A stretch of 26,384 nucleotides of DNA, taken from positions 1 through 26,384 of the forward strand of contig JAZFYD010000208.1 in the NCBI GenBank assembly GCA_036443405.1. Direction: 5' to 3'. Each line of letters starts with the position of its first letter. The first letter of the stretch is position 1. This stretch comes from JAZFYD01 sp036443405 (lineage in GTDB: Bacteria > Planctomycetota > PLA2). The notes beneath the pieces were generated by a model that did not search any database, was not told where the DNA came from, and saw only the letters and a program-made list of their open reading frames with translations. Made by a program: the position numbers and the translations under genes. Shown in pieces: positions 1 through 7,598 of the stretch.

Positions 1-102
1 CACTTTGTACTTGTAGCGCGAGGGGTCGTGCGGGGCACGGGGAACGGAACTGCAACCAACCAAGGCGAGAACTGCTGCGAGTTGGGTAAGTCGCGAGTGC
101 AT
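1..102 (-). CDS. Lipoprotein, N-terminal fragment cut by the window edge
   Basis: The reading frame starts at ATG (100-102) and stays open for 34 codons to the left edge. The first residues are a short positive n-region (MHSRL), a hydrophobic stretch (AAVLALV) and a lipobox LVGC with Cys17, so the product should be exported and lipid-modified. After the cysteine comes SSVPRAPHDP, then a polar stretch rich in Tyr and Lys. The start lies 8 nt downstream of the TAG that ends the full-length frame of the kinase gene, so the two are likely co-transcribed. The rest of the protein is outside the window, so no function can be given. Lipoprotein export is well supported; everything after residue 34 is unknown. 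Confidence 0.6.
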   Translation of the reverse strand, partial: MHSRLTQLAAVLALVGCSSVPRAPHDPSRYKYKV

Positions 103-110
103 CCGACGAC

Positions 111-299
111 CTAGAACCGCCTGCGTCGCCTCTTGCGCCGCGACACCGGCGCGCGTGGGGCATCATCCGTCACCTCGACCGCGGCTTGGTTCTTGCCCAG
201 TCCTTCCAGCGCTCCGATCAAGTCGTCGGGGGTTTGGTAGCGCTCGGCGCGGTCCTTTTTCATCAGCTTGAGCACCAATGCCTCCAGCGCGGCATAGAC
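111..299 (-). pseudogene. C-terminal remainder of the kinase gene beyond the in-frame TGA
   Basis: Directly after the TGA at 300-302, and in the same frame, 62 codons run to a TAG at 111-113. They encode VYAALEALVLKLMKKDRAER followed by YQTPDDLIGALEGL. This matches the conserved end of bacterial Hanks kinases (a leucine-rich helix, K.D..eRY.t..dl...l). A basic tail ending RRKRRRRF follows. Without the TGA the product would be 362 aa. CGA (Arg) or TGG (Trp) would each need one base change to give this TGA. Possible causes are a true nonsense mutation, a sequencing or assembly error, or local readthrough. Confidence 0.7.
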
Positions 300-1199
300 T
301 CACGCTTCGATCTCCGACGGCAGCGGCGGCTCCTCGGTCAGGTGCTTGGCCATCACGAGCTGAGCGGAACCGGAAAACGGAGGTCGGCCCGTGAGCATGT
401 GGTAGAGCGTCGCACCGAGCGAATAGAGATCCGCGCGGATGTCCACCTCGGTGATCGCCTCGGCCTGCTCCGGTGAAATGTAGTCCGGCGTGCCGAGGCT
501 GCGACCGCCGCCTTCGGGCCGGTCCTTGGCGAGGCCGAGATCGCAGAGCTTTGCCTGGCCGTCCTTCGTGACCAGGATGTTGTCGGGTTTGACGTCGCGG
601 TGCACGAGGCCCGCTTCGTGGGCGTGGCGCAGCGCGCGCGCGATCTGCAGCCCGATCTTTTGGACTCGCGCCGGGTCGAGCGCACCACCCCGGTCGAGCA
701 ACGCCTTGACCGTGTGGCCGGCCGCGTACTCCATGACGAAGTACCGCAAACCGTCGGCTTCGCCGGCATCGATTCCCGAGATGACGTTGGGATGGTTGAG
801 CCGCGCGACCGCACGCGCCTCGCGCAGGAAACGCTCGACGTATTCCGGATCGTGAGCGAGATGCGGCGCGAGCACCTTCACGGCCACCTCGCGATCCAGG
901 CTCAGTTGCATCGCCTTGTAGACGCTGCCCATCGAGCCGGAGCCGATCTTCTCGAGGAGCCGGTAACCGCCGATGGTGCGCTCGTCGGCGAACCCGCGCT
1001 GCTCGTCGCGAAGTTGCCGGGCCTGGTCGCGGGTCCAAAGCCCCTGCTGGACGCCGAGGTCCTCGATGGCCGTGGCCTTTTTCGGGCCGAGCTCTTCCTT
1101 TTGCTTGTGCCGGAGCCGCGCCAGCTGAATCGCCTGTTCCTTGGTCGCCAGCTTCTGCTGGATCGCCCGTTCGAGGATCTCTTTGTCGCGCGACGGCAT
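300..1199 (-). CDS. Hanks-type Ser/Thr protein kinase, ended early by an in-frame TGA
   Basis: This is a eukaryotic-like kinase that transfers phosphate from ATP to Ser/Thr. Residues 1-75 are a charged helical domain. The kinase fold starts near residue 78 with a glycine loop GSGSMG (86-91), the VAVK lysine K108, the catalytic loop HRDVKPDN (D202), DLG (220-222) in place of DFG, GTPDYISPEQ (about 237-246) and the DLYSLG helix (from D257). Translation stops at 300-302 after SEIEA, inside the C-terminal lobe. The same frame continues with VYAALEALVLKLMKKD and other residues expected of the last kinase helices, so the gene looks interrupted. The ATG at 1199 is preceded by a possible TAGAAT box. 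No membrane segment is visible in either part. The kinase identity is certain, but activity of the 299-aa product is doubtful because it lacks the final helices. Confidence 0.85.
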   Translation of the reverse strand: MPSRDKEILERAIQQKLATKEQAIQLARLRHKQKEELGPKKATAIEDLGVQQGLWTRDQARQLRDEQRGFADERTIGGYRLLEKIGSGSMGSVYKAMQLSLDREVAVKVLAPHLAHDPEYVERFLREARAVARLNHPNVISGIDAGEADGLRYFVMEYAAGHTVKALLDRGGALDPARVQKIGLQIARALRHAHEAGLVHRDVKPDNILVTKDGQAKLCDLGLAKDRPEGGGRSLGTPDYISPEQAEAITEVDIRADLYSLGATLYHMLTGRPPFSGSAQLVMAKHLTEEPPLPSEIEA

Positions 1200-1208
1200 G
1201 CAAAACGG

Positions 1209-1214
1209 ATTCTA
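1209..1214 (-). promoter_or_regulatory. Possible -10 box (TAGAAT) upstream of the kinase gene
   Basis: On the minus strand TAGAAT lies 9 nt before the kinase ATG, in the 80-nt gap after ybeY. No convincing -35 is visible. The same hexamer, often within GGTAGAATC or GTTAGAATC, occurs upstream of several other genes here. If it is used, the transcript would be nearly leaderless. Confidence 0.3.
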
Positions 1215-1279
1215 CCTTTTCGAGATAGAAGCCGCCCGGGCAGGACACGCCGCGGCGCCCCGGTTTGGTACCGCGTGGG

Positions 1280-1795
1280 CTAACCGCGGCGGCGGGGCTT
1301 CTTCCGGCGACCGCTGGTCTTTTTCCGGGATCCACCGGCGGCACCCGTCCGCAGCGCGCGCCGTGCGTTGCGCCGGCCGGCAACGGGCTTGGGTACGCTC
1401 GTCCCGAACACGTCGCCGAGGCCGAGTTTCTTCAGGACCTGCCGCTCCGCCGCGCGCATCTGCGCGCTCGCCTTGGCGCTCCGGTCGTCGTGGCCTTTCA
1501 AGTGCAGCGAGCCATGGACCACGTAGAGCAACAGCTCATCGAGCGGGTCGATCCCGCGCGAGCGTGCCTCCCGCGCCGCCGTCTCGGCCGAAACGACGAT
1601 CTCGCCGTGCGGGAAGCTGATCACGTCGGTCGGCGTGGGGTCGTCGAGGAATCGGCCATGCACCTCGGCGATCGTCTTGTCGTCCACCAACGCGACGACG
1701 ACCTTGCGGTTGCCAAGCACCTCCTCGACCGCTCGACGGCAGGCGGCCTTGGCCCGGGGGATGAACTCCTGCTGATCGGCGATCTGGACGCTCAC
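1280..1795 (-). CDS. ybeY: Endoribonuclease / rRNA maturation factor YbeY
   Basis: YbeY is a metal-dependent RNase that acts in 16S rRNA 3' end maturation and ribosome quality control. I chose the GTG at 1793-1795, whose bases overlap the phoH stop as GTGA; the longer upstream frame only reads back through phoH. This gives 171 aa. Family marks are PTDVISFP (about 55-62) and the metal site at 94-104, HGSLHLKGHDD. The first two histidines (H94, H98) are present, but the third ligand position holds Asp (D104) where the usual motif has His; a His sits two residues earlier. Residues from about 135 on form an extra tail rich in Arg and Lys (RRNARRALRT, GGSRKKTSGRRKK), which could bind RNA. PhoH next door is its usual partner. 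A TAG stop lies at 1280. Confidence 0.9.
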   Translation of the reverse strand: MSVQIADQQEFIPRAKAACRRAVEEVLGNRKVVVALVDDKTIAEVHGRFLDDPTPTDVISFPHGEIVVSAETAAREARSRGIDPLDELLLYVVHGSLHLKGHDDRSAKASAQMRAAERQVLKKLGLGDVFGTSVPKPVAGRRNARRALRTGAAGGSRKKTSGRRKKPRRRG

Positions 1796-2766
1796 GGCCG
1801 CGATCTTTTGCTGCGGGGAGCCTTCTCGTACGCCTCGACGATGCGCTGCACCAGGCGATGGCGCACGACATCCCGTTTGTCGAGCTTGCACATGCCGACG
1901 CCCTCGACGCCGGCGAGGATGCGAGCCGATTGCTCGAGCCCCGACTCGTAACTCAGCGGCAGATCGATCTGTGTGATGTCGCCCGTCACGACCATGCGCG
2001 AGCCGCGGCCCATGCGCGTGAGGAACATCTTCATCTGCGAGGGCTTCGTGTTTTGCGCCTCGTCCAGAATGATGAAAGCGTCACTCAGGGTGCGGCCGCG
2101 CATGTACGCGAGCGGCGCCACTTCGATGATGTCGCTCTCGGCGTACTTCTTCACCTGCGCCGGCTCGGACAGCACGTGGAGCGCATCGTAGAGCGGGCGC
2201 ATGTACGGGTTGACCTTCGCCTCGTAGCTGCCGGGCAGGAAGCCGAGCTTCTCGCCAGCCTCCACCGCCGGCCTCGTCAGGATGAGCTTCTTGACCTCGC
2301 CGTCCTTGAGCTTGCGCAGCGCCATCGCGACGGCGAGATACGTCTTGCCGGTCCCGGCGGGACCGATGCCGAACACGAGCTCGTTCTTGAGCATCGCGTC
2401 CACGTAGGCGTGTTGGTTCGGCGTGCGGCCGTGCACCGCGGGGCGGTGGCCGTGCGCGGGCAAGATTGTGAACGCACCGCCGGAGCCCGCGCCTTCGAGG
2501 TGCGCCGGCGAGCCGCCCGCGCGCAGCATCAACTCGAGTTCCTTCGCCTCGAACACGCCGTTCACTCGGTGGCGTCGCAACAGCTCCTGCGCGATGCGCT
2601 CCGCCGCCACGACCTCGGCATCCTCGCCGTCGATGTGCAACCGGCCGTTTCGCACCGTGAGGAAGACCCCGAGGTGCTGGCGAAACAACCGCGCGTGGGC
2701 GTCGTTGATGCCGAGAAGCGCTCGGACCTCCTCGGTGTTTTCGATCGGGATGGTGGCGCGTGTCAT
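1792..2766 (-). CDS. phoH: PhoH-family ATPase (PhoH/PhoL type)
   Basis: This is a cytosolic P-loop ATPase of the PhoH/PhoL family, commonly paired with YbeY and thought to act in RNA metabolism or ribosome assembly. The 324 residues show the N-terminal domain of the family (1-110), including the REP-like motif around NTEEVRALLG, then RTPNQHAYVDAM, Walker A GPAGTGKT (135-142), LILTRPAVEAGEKLGFLPG (from about 161) and Walker B IILDEAQN (232-239). The arginine-containing GDITQIDLP stretch follows, and the C-terminus has the typical DVVRHRLVQRIVEAYE. The length is normal. The ATG at 2766 lies 12 nt after the cdsA stop, and the TGA at 1792-1794 overlaps the ybeY GTG. The tail KAPRSKRSRP is basic. 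Confidence 0.93.
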   Translation of the reverse strand: MTRATIPIENTEEVRALLGINDAHARLFRQHLGVFLTVRNGRLHIDGEDAEVVAAERIAQELLRRHRVNGVFEAKELELMLRAGGSPAHLEGAGSGGAFTILPAHGHRPAVHGRTPNQHAYVDAMLKNELVFGIGPAGTGKTYLAVAMALRKLKDGEVKKLILTRPAVEAGEKLGFLPGSYEAKVNPYMRPLYDALHVLSEPAQVKKYAESDIIEVAPLAYMRGRTLSDAFIILDEAQNTKPSQMKMFLTRMGRGSRMVVTGDITQIDLPLSYESGLEQSARILAGVEGVGMCKLDKRDVVRHRLVQRIVEAYEKAPRSKRSRP

Positions 2767-2778
2767 AAGAAAAGTGGA

Positions 2779-3597
2779 TCAACCGCCCATCAGGCACACG
2801 ACCGCGACCGGGCCGGCGAACAGTACTCCGTCCACGAGGTCGAGCATACCGCCGAACTGGGGCAGCATCGAGGAGGAGTCCTTGATGGAGGCCCAGCGCT
2901 TCAGCCCGGACGCGACGAGGTCGCCCACCATCGAAGCGGCGCCGATCAGCGCACCCAGGATCGCCGCGAACCACGCGGGCATGTCGTGGCCCGCGAGTTC
3001 CGCCGGGAAACACGCGGCCACACCCGCGGCGCCGGCGATTCCGAACAACGCGCCCTCCCAGGTCTTCTTCGGGCTCAGCGCGGGTGCGAAGGGGCGCTTG
3101 CCGAGAAAACGCCCGGCGAAGTACGCGCAGATGTCGGACGACTTGGAGATCGCGACCACGACATACACAGCCTCGATATGGGCAACGGCGATGCGGTCCA
3201 GAAAGGAAAGCAATCCGCAGCTGTAGAGAATCGCGGCGCTCAGCCCGGCCGCTTCGGGAAACGCGACGGGCGCGGAACGGACCGGAGCGAGAACGAGCAG
3301 CCGGATCGCGCCGGCCATCAGGGCGGCGAGCGCGAGGAGTGTGCCGTCCACCGGCCGCCCCTCCAGAAACGCGGGCACCAAGACCACGGTGACCGCAACG
3401 CCGCCCGTTGCAAAGAGCCCCGGCGCGCACTCGAGCCGCTTGCCCAGAATCTGGAGCAGCTCTTTCAGCGTGCCGAGCGCCAGCAGCCAGATCAATACGC
3501 GCGTGGCGATCGCGCGCTCGAACACCATCGTGTCGAGACAAAAGACGCCGGCGATCGCTCCGACGATGAGCGAGCCCAAGAGGATGCGTGTCTTCAC
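2779..3597 (-). CDS. cdsA: Phosphatidate cytidylyltransferase
   Basis: CdsA condenses phosphatidic acid with CTP to give CDP-diacylglycerol, the precursor of membrane phospholipids. The protein has 272 aa and is strongly hydrophobic, with several membrane segments starting with MKTRILLGSLIVGAIAGVF. The C-terminal signature is recognisable: SGLKRWASIKDSS followed by LPQFGGMLDLVDGVLFAGP. The usual HGG-DR-D core is varied to FGG-LDLVD, as in other non-proteobacterial members. KSSDICAYFAGRFLGKRPFA upstream matches the substrate-binding region. The gene starts at GTG (3595-3597), whose bases overlap the uppS stop as GTGA, implying translational coupling. UppS-CdsA adjacency is conserved across bacteria. 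Confidence 0.92.
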   Translation of the reverse strand: MKTRILLGSLIVGAIAGVFCLDTMVFERAIATRVLIWLLALGTLKELLQILGKRLECAPGLFATGGVAVTVVLVPAFLEGRPVDGTLLALAALMAGAIRLLVLAPVRSAPVAFPEAAGLSAAILYSCGLLSFLDRIAVAHIEAVYVVVAISKSSDICAYFAGRFLGKRPFAPALSPKKTWEGALFGIAGAAGVAACFPAELAGHDMPAWFAAILGALIGAASMVGDLVASGLKRWASIKDSSSMLPQFGGMLDLVDGVLFAGPVAVVCLMGG

Positions 3598-4319
3598 AGC
3601 CGTTCCGGCACCAGTCCGCCGAACTTGCGCACACGCCGGCCGAACTCAGCAAACGCGACGTCGAGTTCCTCTTCGCGGAAGTCGGGCCAACAGGCTTGCG
3701 TCACGTAAAGCTCCGCATAGGACAACTGCCAGAGCAGGAAGTTGCTGACGCGCATCTCGCCGGCCGTACGCACGAGCAGGTCGAGCGGCGGCATGCCGGT
3801 TTGGTAGAGGTTGGCCTCGATGAGCTTCTCGCTCACTTCCTCGGGGTTGAGGTCGCCCGCCGCCACCTGCTGCGCGATCTTCTGGAACCCGTCGATGAGT
3901 TCCTGCCGGCCGCCGTAGCTCAGCGCGAGACAGAGCGTCGTGCCCTTGTTGTTCTTGGACAACTCCTCGGTCTTGCGCAGCTCGCGGAGCACATCGGCGG
4001 GCAATCTGTGCAGCCGGCCGATCGACGTCAGCCGGATGTCGTTCTCCATGATCTCCTTGCGCTCGCGAACCAGGAACCGGCGGAGGAGCCGCATGAGCAG
4101 CTTCACCTCGCGCGCCGGGCGCTTCCAGTTCTCCTCGCTGAACGCATAGAGCGTCAACTGCTGTAGCTTGCGACGCGCGCAGTGGCGCGTGACCGCGCGG
4201 ACGGACTCGACGCCTTCGGCGTGGCCCCGCGCACGCGGCAGCTTGCGCGCCGCCGCCCAGCGCCCGTTGCCGTCCATGATGATCGCCACGTGGCGCGGCA
4301 GAATGTCGGTTCCGCTCAT
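3594..4319 (-). CDS. uppS: Isoprenyl (undecaprenyl) diphosphate synthase
   Basis: UppS is a cis-prenyltransferase that extends farnesyl diphosphate to the C55 carrier used for peptidoglycan and other envelope polymers. The 241 residues carry the N-terminal signature HVAIIMDGNGRWA with catalytic Asp16, then RGHAEGVESVR, LTLYAFSEENWKRP, ALSYGGRQELIDG and the C-terminal DLLVRTAGEMRVSNFLLWQL and YAELYV. In the usual RTSGEQRISNF motif, Ser is Ala and Gln is Met here, which is tolerated variation. The start ATG (4317-4319) overlaps the purA stop as ATGA. The stop TGA (3594-3596) overlaps the cdsA start. This TGA also shows that TGA is an ordinary stop in this genome. Confidence 0.95.
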   Translation of the reverse strand: MSGTDILPRHVAIIMDGNGRWAAARKLPRARGHAEGVESVRAVTRHCARRKLQQLTLYAFSEENWKRPAREVKLLMRLLRRFLVRERKEIMENDIRLTSIGRLHRLPADVLRELRKTEELSKNNKGTTLCLALSYGGRQELIDGFQKIAQQVAAGDLNPEEVSEKLIEANLYQTGMPPLDLLVRTAGEMRVSNFLLWQLSYAELYVTQACWPDFREEELDVAFAEFGRRVRKFGGLVPERL

Positions 4320-5599
4320 GCGCCGGCTTCCAGACTGACCGTCTCGGTGCGCTCCGGGCCAACGGACAGGATGTCGATCGCGGTGCCGATCTCCTGCACG
4401 AGCGCGTCGACGTACTGGAGCAGCGGCGAGGGCAGCTCGGACTTGTCCTTGATGTCGCGCACCGGCACATCGAAGCCGGGCAGCTCGCGGTAGATCGGTT
4501 TGGCTCGTTGCAACAAATCGAGGTCCGCCGGGAACTCCTCGATCCGGCGTCCGTCCACTTCGTACGCAACGCAGATCTTCAACACGTCATGGCCGCGCAG
4601 AACATCGATCTTGGTGAGCGCAACCGCGTCGACGCCGTTCAAGCGGCAGACGTGGCGTGCGGCAACCGCATCGAACCAACCGCACCGGCGACGACGGCCC
4701 GTGACCGTACCGAACTCGCGGCCGTCCTCCTGGAGGCGCCGGCCCGGCTCGCCGTGGTCCTCGGTCGGAAACGGGCCCGTGCCGACGCGGGTCGCATAGG
4801 CCTTCGCCACGGCGAGCACACGGCCGACGGCGCGCGCCGGAAGCCCGGTCCCGCACGAGATGCCGCTCACTCCGGAGTTGCTGGTGGAGACGAACGGGTA
4901 CGTGCCGAAGTCGACGTCGAGCAACGCGGCCTGCGCGCCCTCGAGCAGGATGCGCTTTCCGGCATCCGCGGCGTCGTTCAGGAACCGCCCCGTGTCGCAC
5001 GCGAACGGACGCAGAAACTCGACCCAGCTTTCGACCTCGGCGGTCGCGGCGGCGAGGTCGACGCCTTCTTCGCCCAGCGCCTCCAGGCGGGCGTTGCCGC
5101 GCTCGAGAAGGTACGGCAGCCGGTCGCGACGGATCGGGTCGCTCAGGAGATCGGCGACGCGGAATCCCTCGTAAAGGTGTTTGTCAGCCATCGACGTGGA
5201 GATGCCGCGGCCGGTCGTGCCGATGCGCCACAGATCGTCGCGGGACTTGTCGAGCGCGCGGTCCATCGGTCCGTGAAACGGAAGGACGAGTTGCGCGCGG
5301 TCAGAGACCTTCAAGCGTTCGCGGACGGGGTAGCCCTTCTGCTCGAGCAGGTCGACTTCGGTGCGCAAGACGGTCGGGTCGAGAATGACGCCGTTTGCGA
5401 TGACGCCGGTGGCGCCCTGGAGCACGCCGGACGGGGTCAGGCGAATCGCGAACTTGTCGTCGCCGATCTTGATCGTATGGCCGGCGTTGGAACCGCCCTG
5501 ATAACGAACGACGATGTCGGCCTCGGCGGCGAGGTAGTCGACGACCTTGCCTTTGCCTTCATCGCCCCATTGCGCTCCGAACACACACGTGACCGACAT
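4316..5599 (-). CDS. purA: Adenylosuccinate synthetase
   Basis: PurA joins IMP and aspartate using GTP, the first committed step of AMP synthesis. The 427-aa length is normal (E. coli has 432). Visible marks are GAQWGDEGKGKVVD near the N-terminus with catalytic D13, GGSNAGHT with H41 (same numbering as E. coli), GTTGRGISTSMADK, LLEGAQAALLDVDFGTYPFV, VGTGPFPTE, GRRRRCGWFDAV and LTKIDVL. The ATG at 5597-5599 has one of the clearest Shine-Dalgarno sequences in the window (AAGGAG, 4 nt spacing). carA ends 19 nt upstream. The end overlaps uppS by ATGA, so a nucleotide gene is coupled to an envelope-lipid gene. Confidence 0.97.
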   Translation of the reverse strand: MSVTCVFGAQWGDEGKGKVVDYLAAEADIVVRYQGGSNAGHTIKIGDDKFAIRLTPSGVLQGATGVIANGVILDPTVLRTEVDLLEQKGYPVRERLKVSDRAQLVLPFHGPMDRALDKSRDDLWRIGTTGRGISTSMADKHLYEGFRVADLLSDPIRRDRLPYLLERGNARLEALGEEGVDLAAATAEVESWVEFLRPFACDTGRFLNDAADAGKRILLEGAQAALLDVDFGTYPFVSTSNSGVSGISCGTGLPARAVGRVLAVAKAYATRVGTGPFPTEDHGEPGRRLQEDGREFGTVTGRRRRCGWFDAVAARHVCRLNGVDAVALTKIDVLRGHDVLKICVAYEVDGRRIEEFPADLDLLQRAKPIYRELPGFDVPVRDIKDKSELPSPLLQYVDALVQEIGTAIDILSVGPERTETVSLEAGA

Positions 5600-5603
5600 G
5601 ATT

Positions 5604-5609
5604 CTCCTT
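5604..5609 (-). promoter_or_regulatory. Strong ribosome binding site for purA
   Basis: AAGGAG on the minus strand, 4 nt before the purA ATG and inside the 19-nt gap after carA. Most other genes here have weak or no Shine-Dalgarno and depend on overlapping stop/start pairs, so this site stands out. Confidence 0.7.
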
Positions 5610-5618
5610 GCGCGGCGC

Positions 5619-6740
5619 CTAGCCGTGCGCCTCGATCATCTCCCGAAAGCGCTGGAAAAGGTAGCGCGAGTCGTGCGGCCCCGGGCTCGCTTCAGGGTGG
5701 TACTGGACGGCAAACGCCGGGAGTTCCTTGTGGCGGAAGCCCTCGACGGTGTTGTCGTTGAGATTGATGTGGGTCAACTCGAGCCCGCACTTGTCCAGAC
5801 CGTCGGCGGCGACCGCGAATCCGTGGTTTTGGCTCGTGATCTCCACCTTGCCCGTCGCGAGGTCCTTTACGGGTTGGTTTGCGCCGCGGTGGCCAAATCT
5901 GAGCTTGAATGTCTGCGCGCCGCACGCGAGGCCGAGGATCTGGTGGCCGAGGCAGATCCCGAACGTCGGGAACTCCGGCAGCAGCTCGCGCACGGTGTCG
6001 GCGACATGCGTCACGGGTTCCGGATCGCCGGGGCCGTTGCTCAGGAACAGGCCGTCGGGTTTGAAGTCGCGGATCTCCTGTGCGCTCGCCGTCGCGGGGA
6101 AGACACGCACGACAAAGCCGGTCTCCACCATCAGGCGCAGGATGTTGCGCTTGATGCCGCAATCGATCGCCGCCACGCGATAGCGTTTCGCCGGGCGCTC
6201 ACCGGGTATCTTGAACTCCTCGACGTCGCCGTCTTCCCAGTCGTAAGCCTCGTCGCACGTGACCTTACCGACCAGGTCCTGGCCGGCCATGCCGGGCAAC
6301 GCGGCCGCCCGCTCGCGCAGGGAGTCGTCATCGAGATCCGTCGTGCTCAAGATCGCGGGCATCGCGCCGTGGATGCGCACGCGCCGGACGAGCGCGCGGG
6401 TGTCGAGTCCGGAGATCCCGGGAATGCCGTGGCGCTGGAGGTAGGAATCGAGGTCCCCTTCCGCTCGGTAGTTGGAGTGGACGCGCGCAGGTTCGCGCAC
6501 GATGAACCCCGTGACCCAGGGGCGCGCCGACTCGGCGTCGAGATCGTTGACGCCGTAGTTGCCGATGTGCGGGTAGGTCATCGTGACCATCTGGCCCGCG
6601 TAGCTCGGGTCGGTCAGCACTTCCTGATAGCCGGTCATCGAGGTGTTGAAGACGACCTCGCCCGTCGACTCGGTACGTGCGCCAAACGCGGCACCGGTGA
6701 ATACGGTGCCGTCGCTCAAAACGAGTTTCGCCTGGTCCAT
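5619..6740 (-). CDS. carA: Carbamoyl-phosphate synthase, small (glutaminase) subunit
   Basis: CarA hydrolyses glutamine and passes ammonia to CarB for carbamoyl phosphate, feeding pyrimidine and arginine synthesis. The 373 residues contain the N-terminal CPSase domain (GTVFTGAAFGARTESTGEVV; NTSMTGYQEVLTDPSYAGQ; GISGLDTRALVRR) and a class I glutamine amidotransferase domain with GICLGHQILG (nucleophile C263) and QYHPEASPGPHDS (H348, E350). SNGPGDPEP forms the oxyanion-strand loop. All catalytic residues are intact and the length is normal. No carB is in the window. It is the first gene of the block carA-purA-uppS-cdsA-phoH-ybeY; a TAGAAT box lies about 70 nt upstream. Confidence 0.96.
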   Translation of the reverse strand: MDQAKLVLSDGTVFTGAAFGARTESTGEVVFNTSMTGYQEVLTDPSYAGQMVTMTYPHIGNYGVNDLDAESARPWVTGFIVREPARVHSNYRAEGDLDSYLQRHGIPGISGLDTRALVRRVRIHGAMPAILSTTDLDDDSLRERAAALPGMAGQDLVGKVTCDEAYDWEDGDVEEFKIPGERPAKRYRVAAIDCGIKRNILRLMVETGFVVRVFPATASAQEIRDFKPDGLFLSNGPGDPEPVTHVADTVRELLPEFPTFGICLGHQILGLACGAQTFKLRFGHRGANQPVKDLATGKVEITSQNHGFAVAADGLDKCGLELTHINLNDNTVEGFRHKELPAFAVQYHPEASPGPHDSRYLFQRFREMIEAHG

Positions 6741-6811
6741 CGTGTTGGGTGCCGGATCTCTGGGGTTTTCGAAGCGGAGGGCACGGCCGCTCTGGGCCGC
6801 AAAACCGGGGG

Positions 6812-6817
6812 ATTCTA
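6812..6817 (-). promoter_or_regulatory. Possible -10 box (TAGAAT) for the carA operon
   Basis: GTTAGAATCC lies on the minus strand in the 114-nt gap between larB and carA, 71 nt before the carA ATG. No good -35 TTGACA is seen at 16-18 nt. It is supported mainly by recurrence of the same box upstream of other genes in the window. Confidence 0.35.
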
Positions 6818-6854
6818 ACCTCCCGGACGGATGCGTTCCCGTTCCGTGGCGCCG

Positions 6855-7598
6855 TCAGCGGCAGATCGCCGATGCGACGACCGCGGCGCCGAAGCCGTCG
6901 TCGATGTTGACGCAGCAAACATTGGCGGCGCAGGAGTTGAGCATCGAGAGCAGGGGCGCGATGCCGCCGAACGAGGCGCCGTACCCCACCGATGTCGGGA
7001 CCGCGACCACCGGGGCGGCCACCAGCCCCGCAACGACGCTCGCAAGCGCCCCCTCCATGCCCGCGACCGCGATGACGACTCGCGCCTCCTGGAGCGCTTC
7101 GACCCGGGTCAGGAGGCGGTGCACCCCCGCAACGCCGACATCGCACCAGACCTCGGCCGCAAACCCGAGGTAGCGACACGTCGCGCGGGTTTCCTCGACC
7201 ACCGGCTGATCGGACGTGCCCCCTGAGACGATGAGGATCCCCGTTTTTTTGGCCGAACGCGCCGAGAGCGCCAACACGGTGCGGCCGACCGGATCGTGGA
7301 CCGCCTTGGGGAACGCCCTCTTGAGCGCGCGAGCCTGGGCCGGATCCGTGCGCGTGACCAGGAATCGCTTGCTGACCTTGTGGATCGCCCGAGCGAGCTT
7401 CACGGTCTGCGCGGACGTCTTGCCCGGGCCGTAGATGACCTCGGGGTGGCCCTGGCGCAATTCCCGGTGGTGATCGATCACGGCGTCGCCCAGGTCCTCC
7501 CCCGCCGGCGCCGCCCGCATGCGAGACAGCGCCTTCTCGATGCTCAGCTCACCGTTGCTGACCCGCTCGAAAAGCTCCCGCAGCGCGTGTTCGTCCAT
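6855..7598 (-). CDS. larB: LarB-type pyridinium-3,5-biscarboxylate synthase (PurE-related)
   Basis: LarB carboxylates and hydrolyses nicotinate adenine dinucleotide, the first step toward the nickel-pincer cofactor of lactate racemase and related enzymes. From the ATG at 7596-7598 the protein has 247 aa. Residues 1-50 form the LarB N-terminal domain (LRELFERVSNGELSIEKAL). Then come HPEVIYGPGKT, DPVGRTV, ILIVSGGTSDQPVVEE, CDVGVAGVHRL, VAVAGMEGALASVVAGL and the AIR-carboxylase-like end VGYGASFGGIAPLLSMLNSC with NIDDGFGAA. An upstream extension of 17 codons in the same frame is possible, but MDEHALRELF matches the family's usual start. No larC, larE or Lar enzyme is in the window, so the substrate enzyme lies elsewhere. 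Confidence 0.9.
   Translation of the reverse strand: MDEHALRELFERVSNGELSIEKALSRMRAAPAGEDLGDAVIDHHRELRQGHPEVIYGPGKTSAQTVKLARAIHKVSKRFLVTRTDPAQARALKRAFPKAVHDPVGRTVLALSARSAKKTGILIVSGGTSDQPVVEETRATCRYLGFAAEVWCDVGVAGVHRLLTRVEALQEARVVIAVAGMEGALASVVAGLVAAPVVAVPTSVGYGASFGGIAPLLSMLNSCAANVCCVNIDDGFGAAVVASAICR

Noticed and set aside
111..302. Genome-wide reassignment of TGA to an amino acid
   Set aside because: TGA ends many ordinary genes here exactly at family-typical lengths (uppS, cdsA, phoH, tsaD, pbp2, moeA neighbours).
163..1383. Long open frame on the minus strand (406 codons) covering the kinase locus in another frame
   Set aside because: Its product is Arg/Pro/Gly-rich with no domain, whereas the overlapping frame has every kinase motif. 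High-GC DNA gives long shadow frames.
1858..3708. 616-codon open frame on the plus strand opposite phoH and cdsA
   Set aside because: It is antisense to two genes with clear motifs and a coherent operon; its composition (Arg/His/Glu/Ala-rich) is that of a shadow frame.
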